From assembly GCA_937897245.1 (NCBI GenBank), contig CALCBO010000236.1, forward strand, positions 1 through 8,535: 8,535 bases of DNA, given 5' to 3'. Below the pieces are notes generated by a model. The model saw only the letters and a program-made list of their open reading frames with translations, did no database searches and was not told the DNA's origin. Shown in pieces: positions 1-7,004 of the stretch (within the stretch, counting starts at the first letter, position 1; the number at the start of each line of letters is the position of its first letter). The translations under genes were made by a program, and so were the position numbers. Source of the stretch: an uncultured Caryophanales bacterium (lineage in GTDB: Bacteria > Bacillota_I > Bacilli_A > RF39 > UBA660).

Positions 1-33
1 TTTAAAGTCATTAAAATATTACCACTTTTACAT

Positions 34-399
34 TTAATTATTTTCATTTATTTCACTCCATTCTTTTTCTCTAAAACCTACTAATACTTTATTATCTAGT
101 ACTAATAATGGTCTTTTTATTAACATACCATCACTTTCTAATAGCTGTAGTTTTTCTTTATCAGTTAAATCATTTAGTTTGTCTTTTAATCCTAATTCTC
201 GATATTTCATTCCGCTAGTATTAAAGAATTGTCTTAGTTCTTTATTACTTTTTTCTAAATATTCTTTTAATTCTTTAGCCTTTGGTGTATCTTCTACTAT
301 ATTTCTTAATTCAAATGAATAATTATTTGATTCAAGATATTTCTTAGCTTTTATACAAGTAGAACATTTAGGATACCATATTAATAATATAATAATCAC
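34..399 (-). CDS. ArsC/Spx-family thioredoxin-fold protein (YusI/YffB-like)
   Basis: A 121-residue protein of the arsenate reductase/Spx superfamily. The N-terminus has a beta strand followed by YPKCSTC, a CxxC redox motif at residues 12-15. The C-terminal half has FFNTSGMKYRELGLKDKL, then DGMLIKRPLLV with the cis-proline of the fold, then VGFREKEW near the end. This pattern fits the ArsC-like branch better than Spx proper, which is about 131 residues and binds RNA polymerase alpha. A role in cytoplasmic thiol redox chemistry or glutathione-free reduction is inferred; there are no arsenic-resistance neighbours. The gene is monocistronic, with its own promoter. The start is doubtful. The only standard start is GTG at 399-397, but that GTG is the end of the SD itself; an ATT or ATA codon at 393 or 390 fits the spacing and the family N-terminus better. 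Family assignment is firm, the exact substrate unknown. Confidence 0.88.
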   Translation of the reverse strand: MIIILLIWYPKCSTCIKAKKYLESNNYSFELRNIVEDTPKAKELKEYLEKSNKELRQFFNTSGMKYRELGLKDKLNDLTDKEKLQLLESDGMLIKRPLLVLDNKVLVGFREKEWSEINENN

Positions 400-405
400 C
401 TCTCT
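397..405 (-). promoter_or_regulatory. Ribosome binding site overlapping the putative GTG start
   Basis: On the minus strand the bases AGAGAGGTG form a good SD. Its last three bases are the only canonical in-frame start of the ArsC-like gene. No other SD lies further upstream. If this SD is used, initiation would fall a few codons later, at ATT 393-391 (3 nt spacing) or ATA 390-388 (6 nt spacing). Confidence 0.55.
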
Positions 406-411
406 ATAATT

Positions 412-440
412 ATCATATATAATTAATTATTATTTGTAAA
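412..440 (-). promoter_or_regulatory. Promoter of the ArsC-like gene
   Basis: The -35 box is TTTACA (440-435) and the -10 box TATGAT (417-412, 5 of 6 to consensus), with a 17 nt spacer. The predicted transcription start near 405 falls at the SD, so the leader would be only about 6-15 nt. The -35 box lies in the T-tract of the preceding terminator. Confidence 0.6.
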
Positions 441-466
441 GAAAAAGAAGTCATCTGACCTCTCTT
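438..466 (-). terminator. Rho-independent terminator after the coiled-coil protein gene
   Basis: Just past the TAA stop (470-468) the minus strand folds into a stem with arms around GAGGTC and GACTTC, one G-U pair in the core, and loop AGAT. The outer part can extend through A-T and G-U pairs to about 10 bp. It is followed by TTTTTCTTT. It closes the DUF1292/coiled-coil unit. Confidence 0.75.
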
Positions 467-467
467 A

Positions 468-1901
468 TTATATTTTCTCTTCAATTAATTCACGAATATT
501 AGGAATAATATTATCTTTATCATTTAAAGCATTATACTCTAATTTTAAATCTTCTATTTCTTCATCATTTAATTCATTTAATCTAGTTGTGACTAGGTCT
601 ATTCTCTTATGAGCTTTGGCAGTATTCATTAGTGACTTAGAAACATTAATAAAGAACTTATTATCAGCTTTACCTATTTCTGGAATAGAATAAGCTACAT
701 CATATTCCCAGTCTCCATTTTTTAATTCATTTTGGAATTCATTACTAGCTTGAAGATTAATTGGTTTAAATGATTCTTTCTTACTATTAGTTCTATCTAA
801 ATCCTTAATAATAGATTTATAAATAGCTGTTTTCTTTTCTTGTTTGCTTTCCTTTTCTGCTTCATCATCTTTTATTTCTATAACAGTAAAGGCATCATCA
901 TTATTAAGAATAGCATCTACTTCAACAATAGCATCTTCAATTTCTTGATTTAAATCTTCTTCTAATTCTATATCTACTAAATATACTTCATATTCATTTG
1001 AATCATTATCACTATTTTTTATAATATCTTCTATATCTTCATTATTAACTTGATAACAAGCTTGTTCTTCAATTAATACTTCATCACTGGATGGAATTAA
1101 AGTGAATCTTTTAATTACTGCATCTGTTACAAAATACTCATCTGTTTTAGTATCTTGATAGATAGTAATACGTTCTAATGGTTTCTTTTCTATTATTTCT
1201 TCTTCACTATTAATTGTTGTGCCATTCATATCTTCAGGGGCTTCTCCTGGAGTAATATCATTACCATTAGAAGAATTTACTATTTTTTCAGGAACTTCTT
1301 CAATATTATCTTTAATAGAATTCATCTTTATCTCAGATACTAGTATTTCTTCTGGTTCATTTATTTCATTATATTTAGATTTATCTACATATATAGCATC
1401 AATATTATCTAGAACACTATTTTCTTTATTATTTTTTTCTTCTATCTGTTGCTTTTTCTTCTTTAAAGATTGAATAATACCTTTTTCTTCATCAATAGAT
1501 TTCTTAATAGAAATAGATTTTTCATTTTCTTGATATTGTTCTTTGATAGATTCTATTCTAATATCCCCTAATTCTTCTTCTGTTAATAAGATAGGTGTTT
1601 CCATTTTTTCATCTTGTTTTTTTACTATTTGTTTCATCTTATCATATAATCTATCATATTCATCTATATAATTTTTTAATCTTTTATCAGCTTCTTCGAT
1701 TTCTTGATTTATATCTTTTACTTTAATAGAAGAATTATCTTCTTTCTTGGCCATTTTTTTTATTTCTACTTTTTGGGAAATTTCATTAAATACTTCACGT
1801 ATTTCTTGGAGAGTATTGGCTTTAATAGCTTTTTCTTTTAGTAATTCAATTTCATTTAGTTCTTTTTCTAATTGTTCTAAATCTTCTTTATTATGTTTCA
1901 T
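468..1901 (-). CDS. Acidic coiled-coil protein of unknown function
   Basis: I do not recognise this 477-residue protein. It has no signal peptide or membrane segment and should be cytoplasmic. Residues 1-45 and about 60-165 are Lys/Glu-rich and heptad-like, typical of coiled coil. A disordered, Glu-rich linker at about 195-240 contains an SSNGNDITPGEAPEDMNG stretch. A beta-like segment follows (about 243-320, beginning ERITIYQDTKTDEYFVTD), then a very acidic run and a helical C-terminus (about 370-477). The start is set by AGGAGG at 1913-1908, 6 nt before the ATG at 1901-1899; an ATG at 1919 lies upstream of this SD and is not expected to be used. The SD overlaps the stop of the DUF1292 gene, so translation is probably coupled. 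A scaffold or surveillance role is possible but there is no direct evidence. Confidence 0.85.
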   Translation of the reverse strand: MKHNKEDLEQLEKELNEIELLKEKAIKANTLQEIREVFNEISQKVEIKKMAKKEDNSSIKVKDINQEIEEADKRLKNYIDEYDRLYDKMKQIVKKQDEKMETPILLTEEELGDIRIESIKEQYQENEKSISIKKSIDEEKGIIQSLKKKKQQIEEKNNKENSVLDNIDAIYVDKSKYNEINEPEEILVSEIKMNSIKDNIEEVPEKIVNSSNGNDITPGEAPEDMNGTTINSEEEIIEKKPLERITIYQDTKTDEYFVTDAVIKRFTLIPSSDEVLIEEQACYQVNNEDIEDIIKNSDNDSNEYEVYLVDIELEEDLNQEIEDAIVEVDAILNNDDAFTVIEIKDDEAEKESKQEKKTAIYKSIIKDLDRTNSKKESFKPINLQASNEFQNELKNGDWEYDVAYSIPEIGKADNKFFINVSKSLMNTAKAHKRIDLVTTRLNELNDEEIEDLKLEYNALNDKDNIIPNIRELIEEKI

Positions 1902-1907
1902 TATAAT

Positions 1908-1913
1908 CCTCCT
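1908..1913 (-). promoter_or_regulatory. SD that decides the start of the coiled-coil protein
   Basis: A perfect AGGAGG on the minus strand, 6 nt before the ATG at 1901. It overlaps the TAG stop (1914-1912) of the upstream gene, which favours coupled re-initiation. It rules against the further-upstream ATG at 1919-1917. Confidence 0.8.
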
Positions 1914-2187
1914 ATTCATTTATTTCTTCATCAAATTGTTGGAGTGCATCTTGAATCATCGCAAGTTCTCGCTCATCCTTGATATTTTCTAACTCCATTT
2001 TAAGTTTAAAAGGACTATAAGCTGATACATATATATTTTTATGACCATTTTTACCAATACTATGGTCAGTATATCCAACATAAGTTTTTAGTGTATCTTC
2101 GCAATCAAAAGTAAATAAAACATCACAAATTACTTCTTGATTGTTTTTATTTAAACGAATCTTTTCTTTTCCCATATTAACACCCAT
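1912..2187 (-). CDS. DUF1292 family protein (YrzB-like, UPF0473)
   Basis: A small acidic protein of 91 residues, the usual size for the DUF1292/YrzB family of Bacillota. The family pattern is visible: a polar first strand, then EVICDVLFTFDCEDTLKTYVGYTDHS, an IYVSAYSPFK strand, and an acidic C-terminal helix (DERELAMIQDALQQFDEEINE). In many Bacillota yrzB lies next to ruvX (yrrK) and yrzL; that context is absent here. The function is not established. The start is ATG at 2187, with GGAGG 7-8 nt upstream. It is the first gene of a two-gene unit; its TAG stop overlaps the SD of the coiled-coil protein gene. This pairing suggests linked expression, not a known joint function. Confidence 0.82.
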   Translation of the reverse strand: MGVNMGKEKIRLNKNNQEVICDVLFTFDCEDTLKTYVGYTDHSIGKNGHKNIYVSAYSPFKLKMELENIKDERELAMIQDALQQFDEEINE

Positions 2188-2222
2188 TTTTATTCCTCCG
2201 CCTTATTCTTGTATACTATTTA

Positions 2223-2251
2223 AGTTTATCATTATCACTATAAAAAGTCAA
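2223..2251 (-). promoter_or_regulatory. Promoter of the DUF1292/coiled-coil unit
   Basis: The -35 box is TTGACT (2251-2246), followed by a 17 nt spacer and -10 TAAACT (2228-2223). A TG one base before the -10 gives an extended -10. The -10 matches consensus at 4 of 6 positions. Placed about 36-64 nt upstream of the ATG at 2187. Confidence 0.6.
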
Positions 2252-2279
2252 TTTCATTTATTGGGAAAATAACGAAATT
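2250..2279 (-). repeat. Imperfect inverted repeat abutting the -35 box
   Basis: AATTTC and GAAATT arms (6 bp), then TTATT and AATAA arms (5 bp), around a 5 nt loop with a small internal bulge. It overlaps the first bases of the -35 box of the DUF1292 unit. It could be a weak terminator for the upstream unit (the minus strand continues GACTTTTT) or an operator. In DNA this AT-rich, chance is a real possibility. Confidence 0.3.
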
Positions 2280-2307
2280 AGTACCCCTTTACAGTATAAT
2301 ACTTTTT

Positions 2308-2847
2308 TTATGTTTCTACTCTTAACTGAATAAAATCATTTTCTTTAAATTTTCTTTTATTAGTTATTTTTAAATGATAATAGATATATTTTTCTTCTTC
2401 TGTACCTAATGATTTTCTTTCTATTACAGAATTTTGATTATTAGTAATTAAATTAGTAGTTTCATCTGCTTCTGTTAATTCTAAGATTGCTCCTATGTTA
2501 TTTTCAATTATGATACGATAAGGAATATCTTCATTTATTATTTTACCATCTTTAAAGTTAATAACTTTAAAAATATATTCTCCTTCTTTTAATAAATTAG
2601 GAGCACTAACACTTAAATCAAATACTTCTTCTTTCTTAATAATTGGTAAAACAATATTTGCTTCTATATTATCTTTCTTTTCTTTAGGAGTTATAATTAT
2701 AATTATACCTAAAACAATTACTAGTATTAATAACGAAATAAATAGTCCTAGAAGAAATTTTTCAGATTTAATAATATCTGTTATTTTTCTTTTAGTTTTT
2801 CTTTTTTTTAATTCTTTTTTAGTTATTGTCTTTTTATCATTTGTCAT
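2308..2847 (-). CDS. Single-pass membrane protein with extracellular domain, unknown
   Basis: I do not recognise this 179-residue protein. Residues 1-30 are strongly basic (KKELKKRKTKRK) and should stay in the cytoplasm. Residues about 31-53 (FLLGLFISLLILVIVLGIIIIIT) form one membrane helix, with no lipobox or clear cleavage site. The remaining ~125 residues should face outward and alternate hydrophobic and polar residues like a beta sandwich (EYIFKVINFKDGKII, YRIIIENNIGAILELT, YIYYHLKITNKRKF). The start is ATG at 2847 with AAAGG about 8 nt upstream. Only 4 nt separate it from the stop of the preceding membrane-protein gene, so the two are co-transcribed. No strong terminator follows. A surface-assembly or envelope role is inferred from topology and context only. 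Confidence 0.8.
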   Translation of the reverse strand: MTNDKKTITKKELKKRKTKRKITDIIKSEKFLLGLFISLLILVIVLGIIIIITPKEKKDNIEANIVLPIIKKEEVFDLSVSAPNLLKEGEYIFKVINFKDGKIINEDIPYRIIIENNIGAILELTEADETTNLITNNQNSVIERKSLGTEEEKYIYYHLKITNKRKFKENDFIQLRVET

Positions 2848-2851
2848 ATTA

Positions 2852-4213
2852 TTACTGCCTTTCTAGTCTTTCTATTACTGACATTGGATAATTATTTAGT
2901 TTATCTTTAGTCTCTCGAGATAAAGTATTAGCTAAAATTGCATTAGATGTATCTTCTGCAATTTTAGTATCTTTAGAAATAGTTGAATTCATATAGATAC
3001 TTCCATTTATTTTACTGATATTATTATCAATCTTTTTTAAAGAAATAGTCTTTTCATTATAAATATTCTTTTCTTGTTTTTTATATTTAGAACTATAAGT
3101 ATAATCTTCTCTTATTTTATCTTGTTCAAAGTGATATGAAATATTTAGAGAATGTTTATCTTTATCTAAATCTAATGTACCTAATTCTCTACCTCCAGAG
3201 TTTTTAATTTTACTATTAATACTATTTTCTTTATAATTGATTTCTGTTTGATATAGTACTTTATCGTTCTCTGAGTAATAGAATTGACCTTTATTATTTT
3301 GATCATCTATATCATATATATATGCCTTTTTATTATCATTATTAAGATAAGTTAGTTCATATTTCAGCGGTTCATTAAAGAATTTAGAAGTATATATATG
3401 TAACATATAATATTCTTTGTTCTGTAGGAATACTACTTTATCACTTATTTTATATTTTTTAAAATTTTTAAAAGAATTATTTAGTATTTCACTTGCTTTC
3501 TTATCTTTTTTCAAATCTTTTAATATACTATTTAATATTTTATGAATACTTTTATTATCAAATTGAATTGTTAACTCATTAACTTCTTGGTTTATACTAT
3601 TTATACTCTCTTGTTTTTGATATGTTTTTACGTAGCTATCATCTAGATTATTAGTAAATGATTTTAATATAAAGTCTCTTAAATAGATAATATTATCTTT
3701 AGAGGTATTACTTTCTAGAAGAGTTTCAAAATAGTTACAAGTACCATTATTTATATATTGATTAACAATATTTCCTAATAAATAGTATTCTGTTGAATTA
3801 TCTATTAAGAATTTTGATTTGATTATTTCTTCGTTATCTATTTTTGATTCTATCGAAAAATAAGCTTTTTTAGAATTTTTATCGCTTTTTATAGTTAAAT
3901 CTGTATCTAATTTATTTAGATTATTAATAATATTATTTTTTTTAGAGTTTTCTAGACTTTGAAGACTATTATTACGATAATATTCACTATCTAATTTAAA
4001 AGTTATATTACTGTTTAGAGTAAATGTATCTTGTAGATTTAATTCTTCAAAATTACTAAGATAATGATTTAGTTTAGTACCTACTCTTTTGAATGATTTT
4101 CCTAATATAACAGAAGGCTTTGAAAGATTCGAGAAATAAATACCAGTATATATAAGTGATGCGGATATAATTATAAGTATTATACTCATTATTATTCTTT
4201 TTATATTACCCAT
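2852..4213 (-). CDS. Large membrane-anchored extracellular protein, unknown
   Basis: A 453-residue protein I cannot assign. Residues about 4-27 (IKRIIMSIILIIISASLIYTGIYF) form an N-terminal membrane anchor or uncleaved signal; there is no lipobox. The rest is polar, Asn/Lys/Ser-rich, with one cysteine (GTCNYF). Repeated strand-like pieces (KAYFSIESKI, FYYSENDKVLYQTEINY, HSLNISYHFEQD) resemble the long beta-sheet folds of LolA-like or DUF6583-like surface proteins, but this likeness is only in pattern. The chosen start is ATG at 4213, because AGGAAG (4227-4222) is 8 nt upstream; GTG 4222 and ATG 4219 lie within or too near the SD. It is first in a two-gene unit behind a strong promoter, followed 4 nt later by another anchored extracellular protein. 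Confidence 0.82.
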   Translation of the reverse strand: MGNIKRIIMSIILIIISASLIYTGIYFSNLSKPSVILGKSFKRVGTKLNHYLSNFEELNLQDTFTLNSNITFKLDSEYYRNNSLQSLENSKKNNIINNLNKLDTDLTIKSDKNSKKAYFSIESKIDNEEIIKSKFLIDNSTEYYLLGNIVNQYINNGTCNYFETLLESNTSKDNIIYLRDFILKSFTNNLDDSYVKTYQKQESINSINQEVNELTIQFDNKSIHKILNSILKDLKKDKKASEILNNSFKNFKKYKISDKVVFLQNKEYYMLHIYTSKFFNEPLKYELTYLNNDNKKAYIYDIDDQNNKGQFYYSENDKVLYQTEINYKENSINSKIKNSGGRELGTLDLDKDKHSLNISYHFEQDKIREDYTYSSKYKKQEKNIYNEKTISLKKIDNNISKINGSIYMNSTISKDTKIAEDTSNAILANTLSRETKDKLNNYPMSVIERLERQ

Positions 4214-4221
4214 GAACATCA

Positions 4222-4227
4222 CTTCCT
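4222..4227 (-). promoter_or_regulatory. SD that decides the start at 4213
   Basis: AGGAAG on the minus strand. It lies 8 nt before the ATG at 4213-4211 but only 2 nt before the ATG at 4219, and it touches the GTG at 4222. The downstream ATG is therefore the likely start. Confidence 0.65.
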
Positions 4228-4236
4228 ACTATTATA

Positions 4237-4264
4237 ATTATAACAAAATGATTATAGTTGTCAA
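4237..4264 (-). promoter_or_regulatory. Strong extended -10 promoter of the surface-protein unit
   Basis: A perfect TTGACA -35 (4264-4259) and a perfect TATAAT -10 (4242-4237), spaced 16 nt, with TGT directly before the -10. Transcription should begin near 4230, giving a leader of about 17 nt before the ATG at 4213. The -35 begins one base after the T-tract of the upstream terminator. Confidence 0.82.
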
Positions 4265-4265
4265 T

Positions 4266-4293
4266 AAAAGAAAAAGACATTATAAATGTCTTT
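4266..4293 (-). terminator. Rho-independent terminator of the division operon
   Basis: A perfect 9 bp stem on the minus strand (AAAGACATT and AATGTCTTT) with a 3 nt loop, followed by TTCTTTT. It starts within the TAA stop of the preceding gene. It ends the rsmH-ftsL-pbpB transcript. Confidence 0.87.
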
Positions 4294-4822
4294 AGGATAC
4301 TGATTTTGAAGTAAAAGATAAGTCATAATCAAAGTCTTTTGTTTTTACTTCTTGTTCTGTTGGATTATAATAAATATTTAGTTTTACAGTAGTTTCACTA
4401 CCAGCAGGTATTATCTTTCCTTTAATATCTGAGATAGTGATAGATACTGGTTTTATTATTTTTTGCATTTCTGCATTTTTATAATTGGGGCTTTCTATAA
4501 TATCAGTTATTTCAGCAGGTAGAGTTCCAGTATTTTTTATAGTTGCTTTATAGACTATTTCATCATGAATTGCTTCTAGGGTAAAATGAAATTTTAGGCG
4601 ACTACCATTAGGAGTTATTTCGACACTACTACGAGGTTCTTTAGATGAACCTTTGGCTGAAGATATTTTTTCTATATCAGTAAAGATTACAGAAAAAGAG
4701 TGTTCTTCATTAGATACTTCTTTAAGACGGGTAGCTAAGACCATAAAGCCTATACCTAAACATATTATAGCAATACATAGTACTATAATTACACTATTTC
4801 TGATATGAATCATTTTTAACAT
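4292..4822 (-). CDS. Membrane-anchored Ig-like protein at the end of the division operon
   Basis: A 176-residue protein with a hydrophobic helix at about residues 9-30 (VIIVLCIAIICLGIGFMVLA) and no obvious signal cleavage, so it is probably anchored with its C-terminus outside. The outer part is beta-rich: FSVIFTDIEKI, LKFHFTLEA, IVYKATIKNTGTLPAEITDI, VKLNIYYNP and YDLSFTS. The 'KNTGTLPAEI' type of strand and loop recalls the camelysin/TasA-like and other Ig-like surface domains of Bacillota, but I cannot place it in a named family. The start is ATG at 4822, behind AGAGGTGA with about 6 nt spacing. It follows pbpB by 16 nt and is closed by the operon terminator, where mraY would often be found. 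A helper role in division or wall synthesis is inferred from this position only. Confidence 0.8.
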   Translation of the reverse strand: MLKMIHIRNSVIIVLCIAIICLGIGFMVLATRLKEVSNEEHSFSVIFTDIEKISSAKGSSKEPRSSVEITPNGSRLKFHFTLEAIHDEIVYKATIKNTGTLPAEITDIIESPNYKNAEMQKIIKPVSITISDIKGKIIPAGSETTVKLNIYYNPTEQEVKTKDFDYDLSFTSKSVS

Positions 4823-4838
4823 AATACTTCACCTCTTT

Positions 4839-6986
4839 TTATTCTATAGTAAACTTTGGACCTAATTTTAAAGTTATTTCCATACCTTCAGTAATTGGTG
4901 TTGTCTCTGGTATACTTTGTTCTTGGACATATCCTACTCCTTCTATGTTTACTTTTACACCCATTTTTTGTAGTAAGTCTTTACTTACTTTACCTGATAA
5001 ACCAGTTACATTAGGAATAGTTAAATTAGAATCGTTGGTAATCAAATATACCATTTCATTATTAGTAATAGTAGTGTTAGCATTAGGAGATTGTTTAATA
5101 ATTTTATTACCATTGCCTATAACTGTATAAGGAATTTGGTTGGAATCTAGTATCACTTTAGAATCGTCCAATTTCTTATTAACAAAATTTGGTAATTGAT
5201 AATCTTTTAATTCTGTTGTATCGGTTGTAGCTTCACCTTTTCCATAGTATTTAGCCATATTACCAACTATTTCTTTAACAGCATTACTAATTGGTTTTTG
5301 ACTACCATCAGATGGTCTCGCAACTGAGGCATATATAATTACTTGAGGATTACTTTTAGGATATATTCCTGAAAAAGATGATATTATATCTTCTTTTCCT
5401 GATAAGTATCCTCCTCCTCTTACATTAGCTATTTGGGCAGTACCAGTTTTACCAATTAATTCGCCATCTTCTAGACGATAACCACTACCGGTATTGCCTA
5501 TACCATTGACACAATCATCCATTAATTGAAACATTTTTTGGACAGTTGAAGTTGAAGCTACTCTTTCTATTTCAGAACGAGAATTCTCTAATACCTTTTC
5601 ACCAGTTTCAGGATCAACTATTTTAGATATTAAGTATGGTTCTAATAACATTCCATCATTAGTAAGTGGAGTTAGTGCTTTTACATTTTGTATGGGTGTA
5701 GTAGTTATACCTTGTCCAAAACCTGCATTATAGATTTCTGTTTCATATTTAAATTCTAGATTACCTTTATTCTCATTAGGTAATTCTATACCTGTTTTTC
5801 GACCAAAACCTATTTTTTTAAAATATTGTCTTAACATTACACTTGACATATGACGATTAATAATATTGATTACTCCAACATTACTACTCATAGCATAACC
5901 TTTATCAAAAGTAATATACCCCCAACCATTACGATCCCAGTCTCCTATTTCGGTTCCATCTTCAGTTACATATACTCCAGATTTATATGTTTCATTTCCA
6001 TCATAAACACCATTTTCCATAGCCGCCATATAAGTAAATGTTTTCATAGTACTTCCTGGTTCATAGGGAGATTGTGATAGCATATCTAGATAATTAGTAA
6101 TATTTCTTTTATTAGGATCAAAAGAAGGACTACTAGTAGTACCTAAAACAGCTCCAGTTTTAGCATCTAATAATGTTATATGAAACCATTGCCAATCATA
6201 ATCTACATCAGCATTTTTTATAGCTTGTTCAAGAAAGAATTGAATATTAGAATCAATAGTTAAATAAACATTTTTTCCTTGAACAGCATCTTTCTTTAAT
6301 ATTGGAGTATTAGCTATACGATATCCTTTTAAATCTTTTTGATAAGTAGTTTGACCATTTTCTCCTTTTAAAATATCATTATATTGTTTCTCTACTCCCA
6401 TTTCACCTTTAATTGTTGAGTCTTCATCACTAGTAGCTTTAGTATAACCTATGGTGTATGAAGCAAAATCTCCTTTAGGATAATATCTACGATAACTTTC
6501 TATGAAATCTAGGCCAGGTAGATTCAAATCATCTATTTGTCTTTTAACTATTTCATTTAAGTCTTTTCCTTTAACACCAAATTCAGTTTGATAAACCCCT
6601 TCTTTATTTAGATAAGAAAGGACTTCATCTTTTTCCATACCAAGTATAGGAGCTAATTTTTCAGCTGTTTCTTCTTTATTTATGACATGTTGTGGTTTCT
6701 TTTCATTAGTAGTTCGTTTAGGGTCTAGATAAGCTATTAACTTATAAGAAGAAACATTTTGAGCTAAAACATCACCATTTGAAGAGTAAATACTTCCTCT
6801 TTTAGCTTCTTCTATATCTGTTTTAGAAGTACGGGTACTAGCTAATTTTTTTAAATCTATTCCATCTACTTTAGGTGACAATCCTAATTGTATTACTCTT
6901 CCAATCATTAGGCAAAATAAAAGAAGAGATACTAATATCATCACTTTTGAATACTTAATATTATTTTTTCTCTTCTTACGTGCCAA
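4839..6986 (-). CDS. pbpB: Penicillin-binding protein 2B, division transpeptidase
   Basis: A class B penicillin-binding protein that cross-links septal peptidoglycan in the divisome, partner of FtsW, FtsL and DivIB. Its 715 residues match the roughly 716 of Bacillus subtilis PbpB. There is a short basic cytoplasmic tail and a membrane helix at about 15-33. The pedestal/dimerisation domain follows (EAKRGSIYSSNGDVLAQN and KKPQHVINKEETAE are typical), then the transpeptidase domain at about 260-580. The active-site motifs are intact: S312-T-M-K315 with the nucleophilic Ser, S367-S-N369, and K513-T-G515. Two PASTA-like domains fill the C-terminus (about 597-655 and 656-713). The start is TTG at 6986, since AGGAAG lies 7 nt upstream and no in-frame ATG precedes residue 16. 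It lies 18 nt after ftsL. Confidence 0.96.
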   Translation of the reverse strand: MARKKRKNNIKYSKVMILVSLLLFCLMIGRVIQLGLSPKVDGIDLKKLASTRTSKTDIEEAKRGSIYSSNGDVLAQNVSSYKLIAYLDPKRTTNEKKPQHVINKEETAEKLAPILGMEKDEVLSYLNKEGVYQTEFGVKGKDLNEIVKRQIDDLNLPGLDFIESYRRYYPKGDFASYTIGYTKATSDEDSTIKGEMGVEKQYNDILKGENGQTTYQKDLKGYRIANTPILKKDAVQGKNVYLTIDSNIQFFLEQAIKNADVDYDWQWFHITLLDAKTGAVLGTTSSPSFDPNKRNITNYLDMLSQSPYEPGSTMKTFTYMAAMENGVYDGNETYKSGVYVTEDGTEIGDWDRNGWGYITFDKGYAMSSNVGVINIINRHMSSVMLRQYFKKIGFGRKTGIELPNENKGNLEFKYETEIYNAGFGQGITTTPIQNVKALTPLTNDGMLLEPYLISKIVDPETGEKVLENSRSEIERVASTSTVQKMFQLMDDCVNGIGNTGSGYRLEDGELIGKTGTAQIANVRGGGYLSGKEDIISSFSGIYPKSNPQVIIYASVARPSDGSQKPISNAVKEIVGNMAKYYGKGEATTDTTELKDYQLPNFVNKKLDDSKVILDSNQIPYTVIGNGNKIIKQSPNANTTITNNEMVYLITNDSNLTIPNVTGLSGKVSKDLLQKMGVKVNIEGVGYVQEQSIPETTPITEGMEITLKLGPKFTIE

Positions 6987-6993
6987 ATTATCA

Positions 6994-6999
6994 CTTCCT
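6994..6999 (-). promoter_or_regulatory. SD for the TTG start of pbpB
   Basis: AGGAAG on the minus strand, 7 nt before TTG 6986-6984. No ATG or GTG fits this SD in the pbpB frame, which supports TTG initiation. Confidence 0.7.
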
Positions 7000-7004
7000 A
7001 ATGA

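Noticed and set aside
34..399. Calling this gene Spx, the RNA polymerase-binding stress regulator
   Set aside because: The FFNTSG and DGMLIKRP segments and the length fit the ArsC-like YusI/YffB branch better.
1902..1919. Coiled-coil protein starting at the ATG at 1919 (MNRRII)
   Set aside because: That start lies upstream of the AGGAGG SD, which serves the ATG at 1901 with 6 nt spacing.
2280..2307. Terminator directly after the 2308-2847 gene
   Set aside because: Only a tiny AGTA/TACT stem is visible. The long A-run gives a T-tract on the plus strand, the wrong direction for this gene.
4214..4222. Starts at GTG 4222 or ATG 4219 for the large surface protein
   Set aside because: They touch or crowd the SD at 4227-4222. 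The ATG at 4213 has the right distance.
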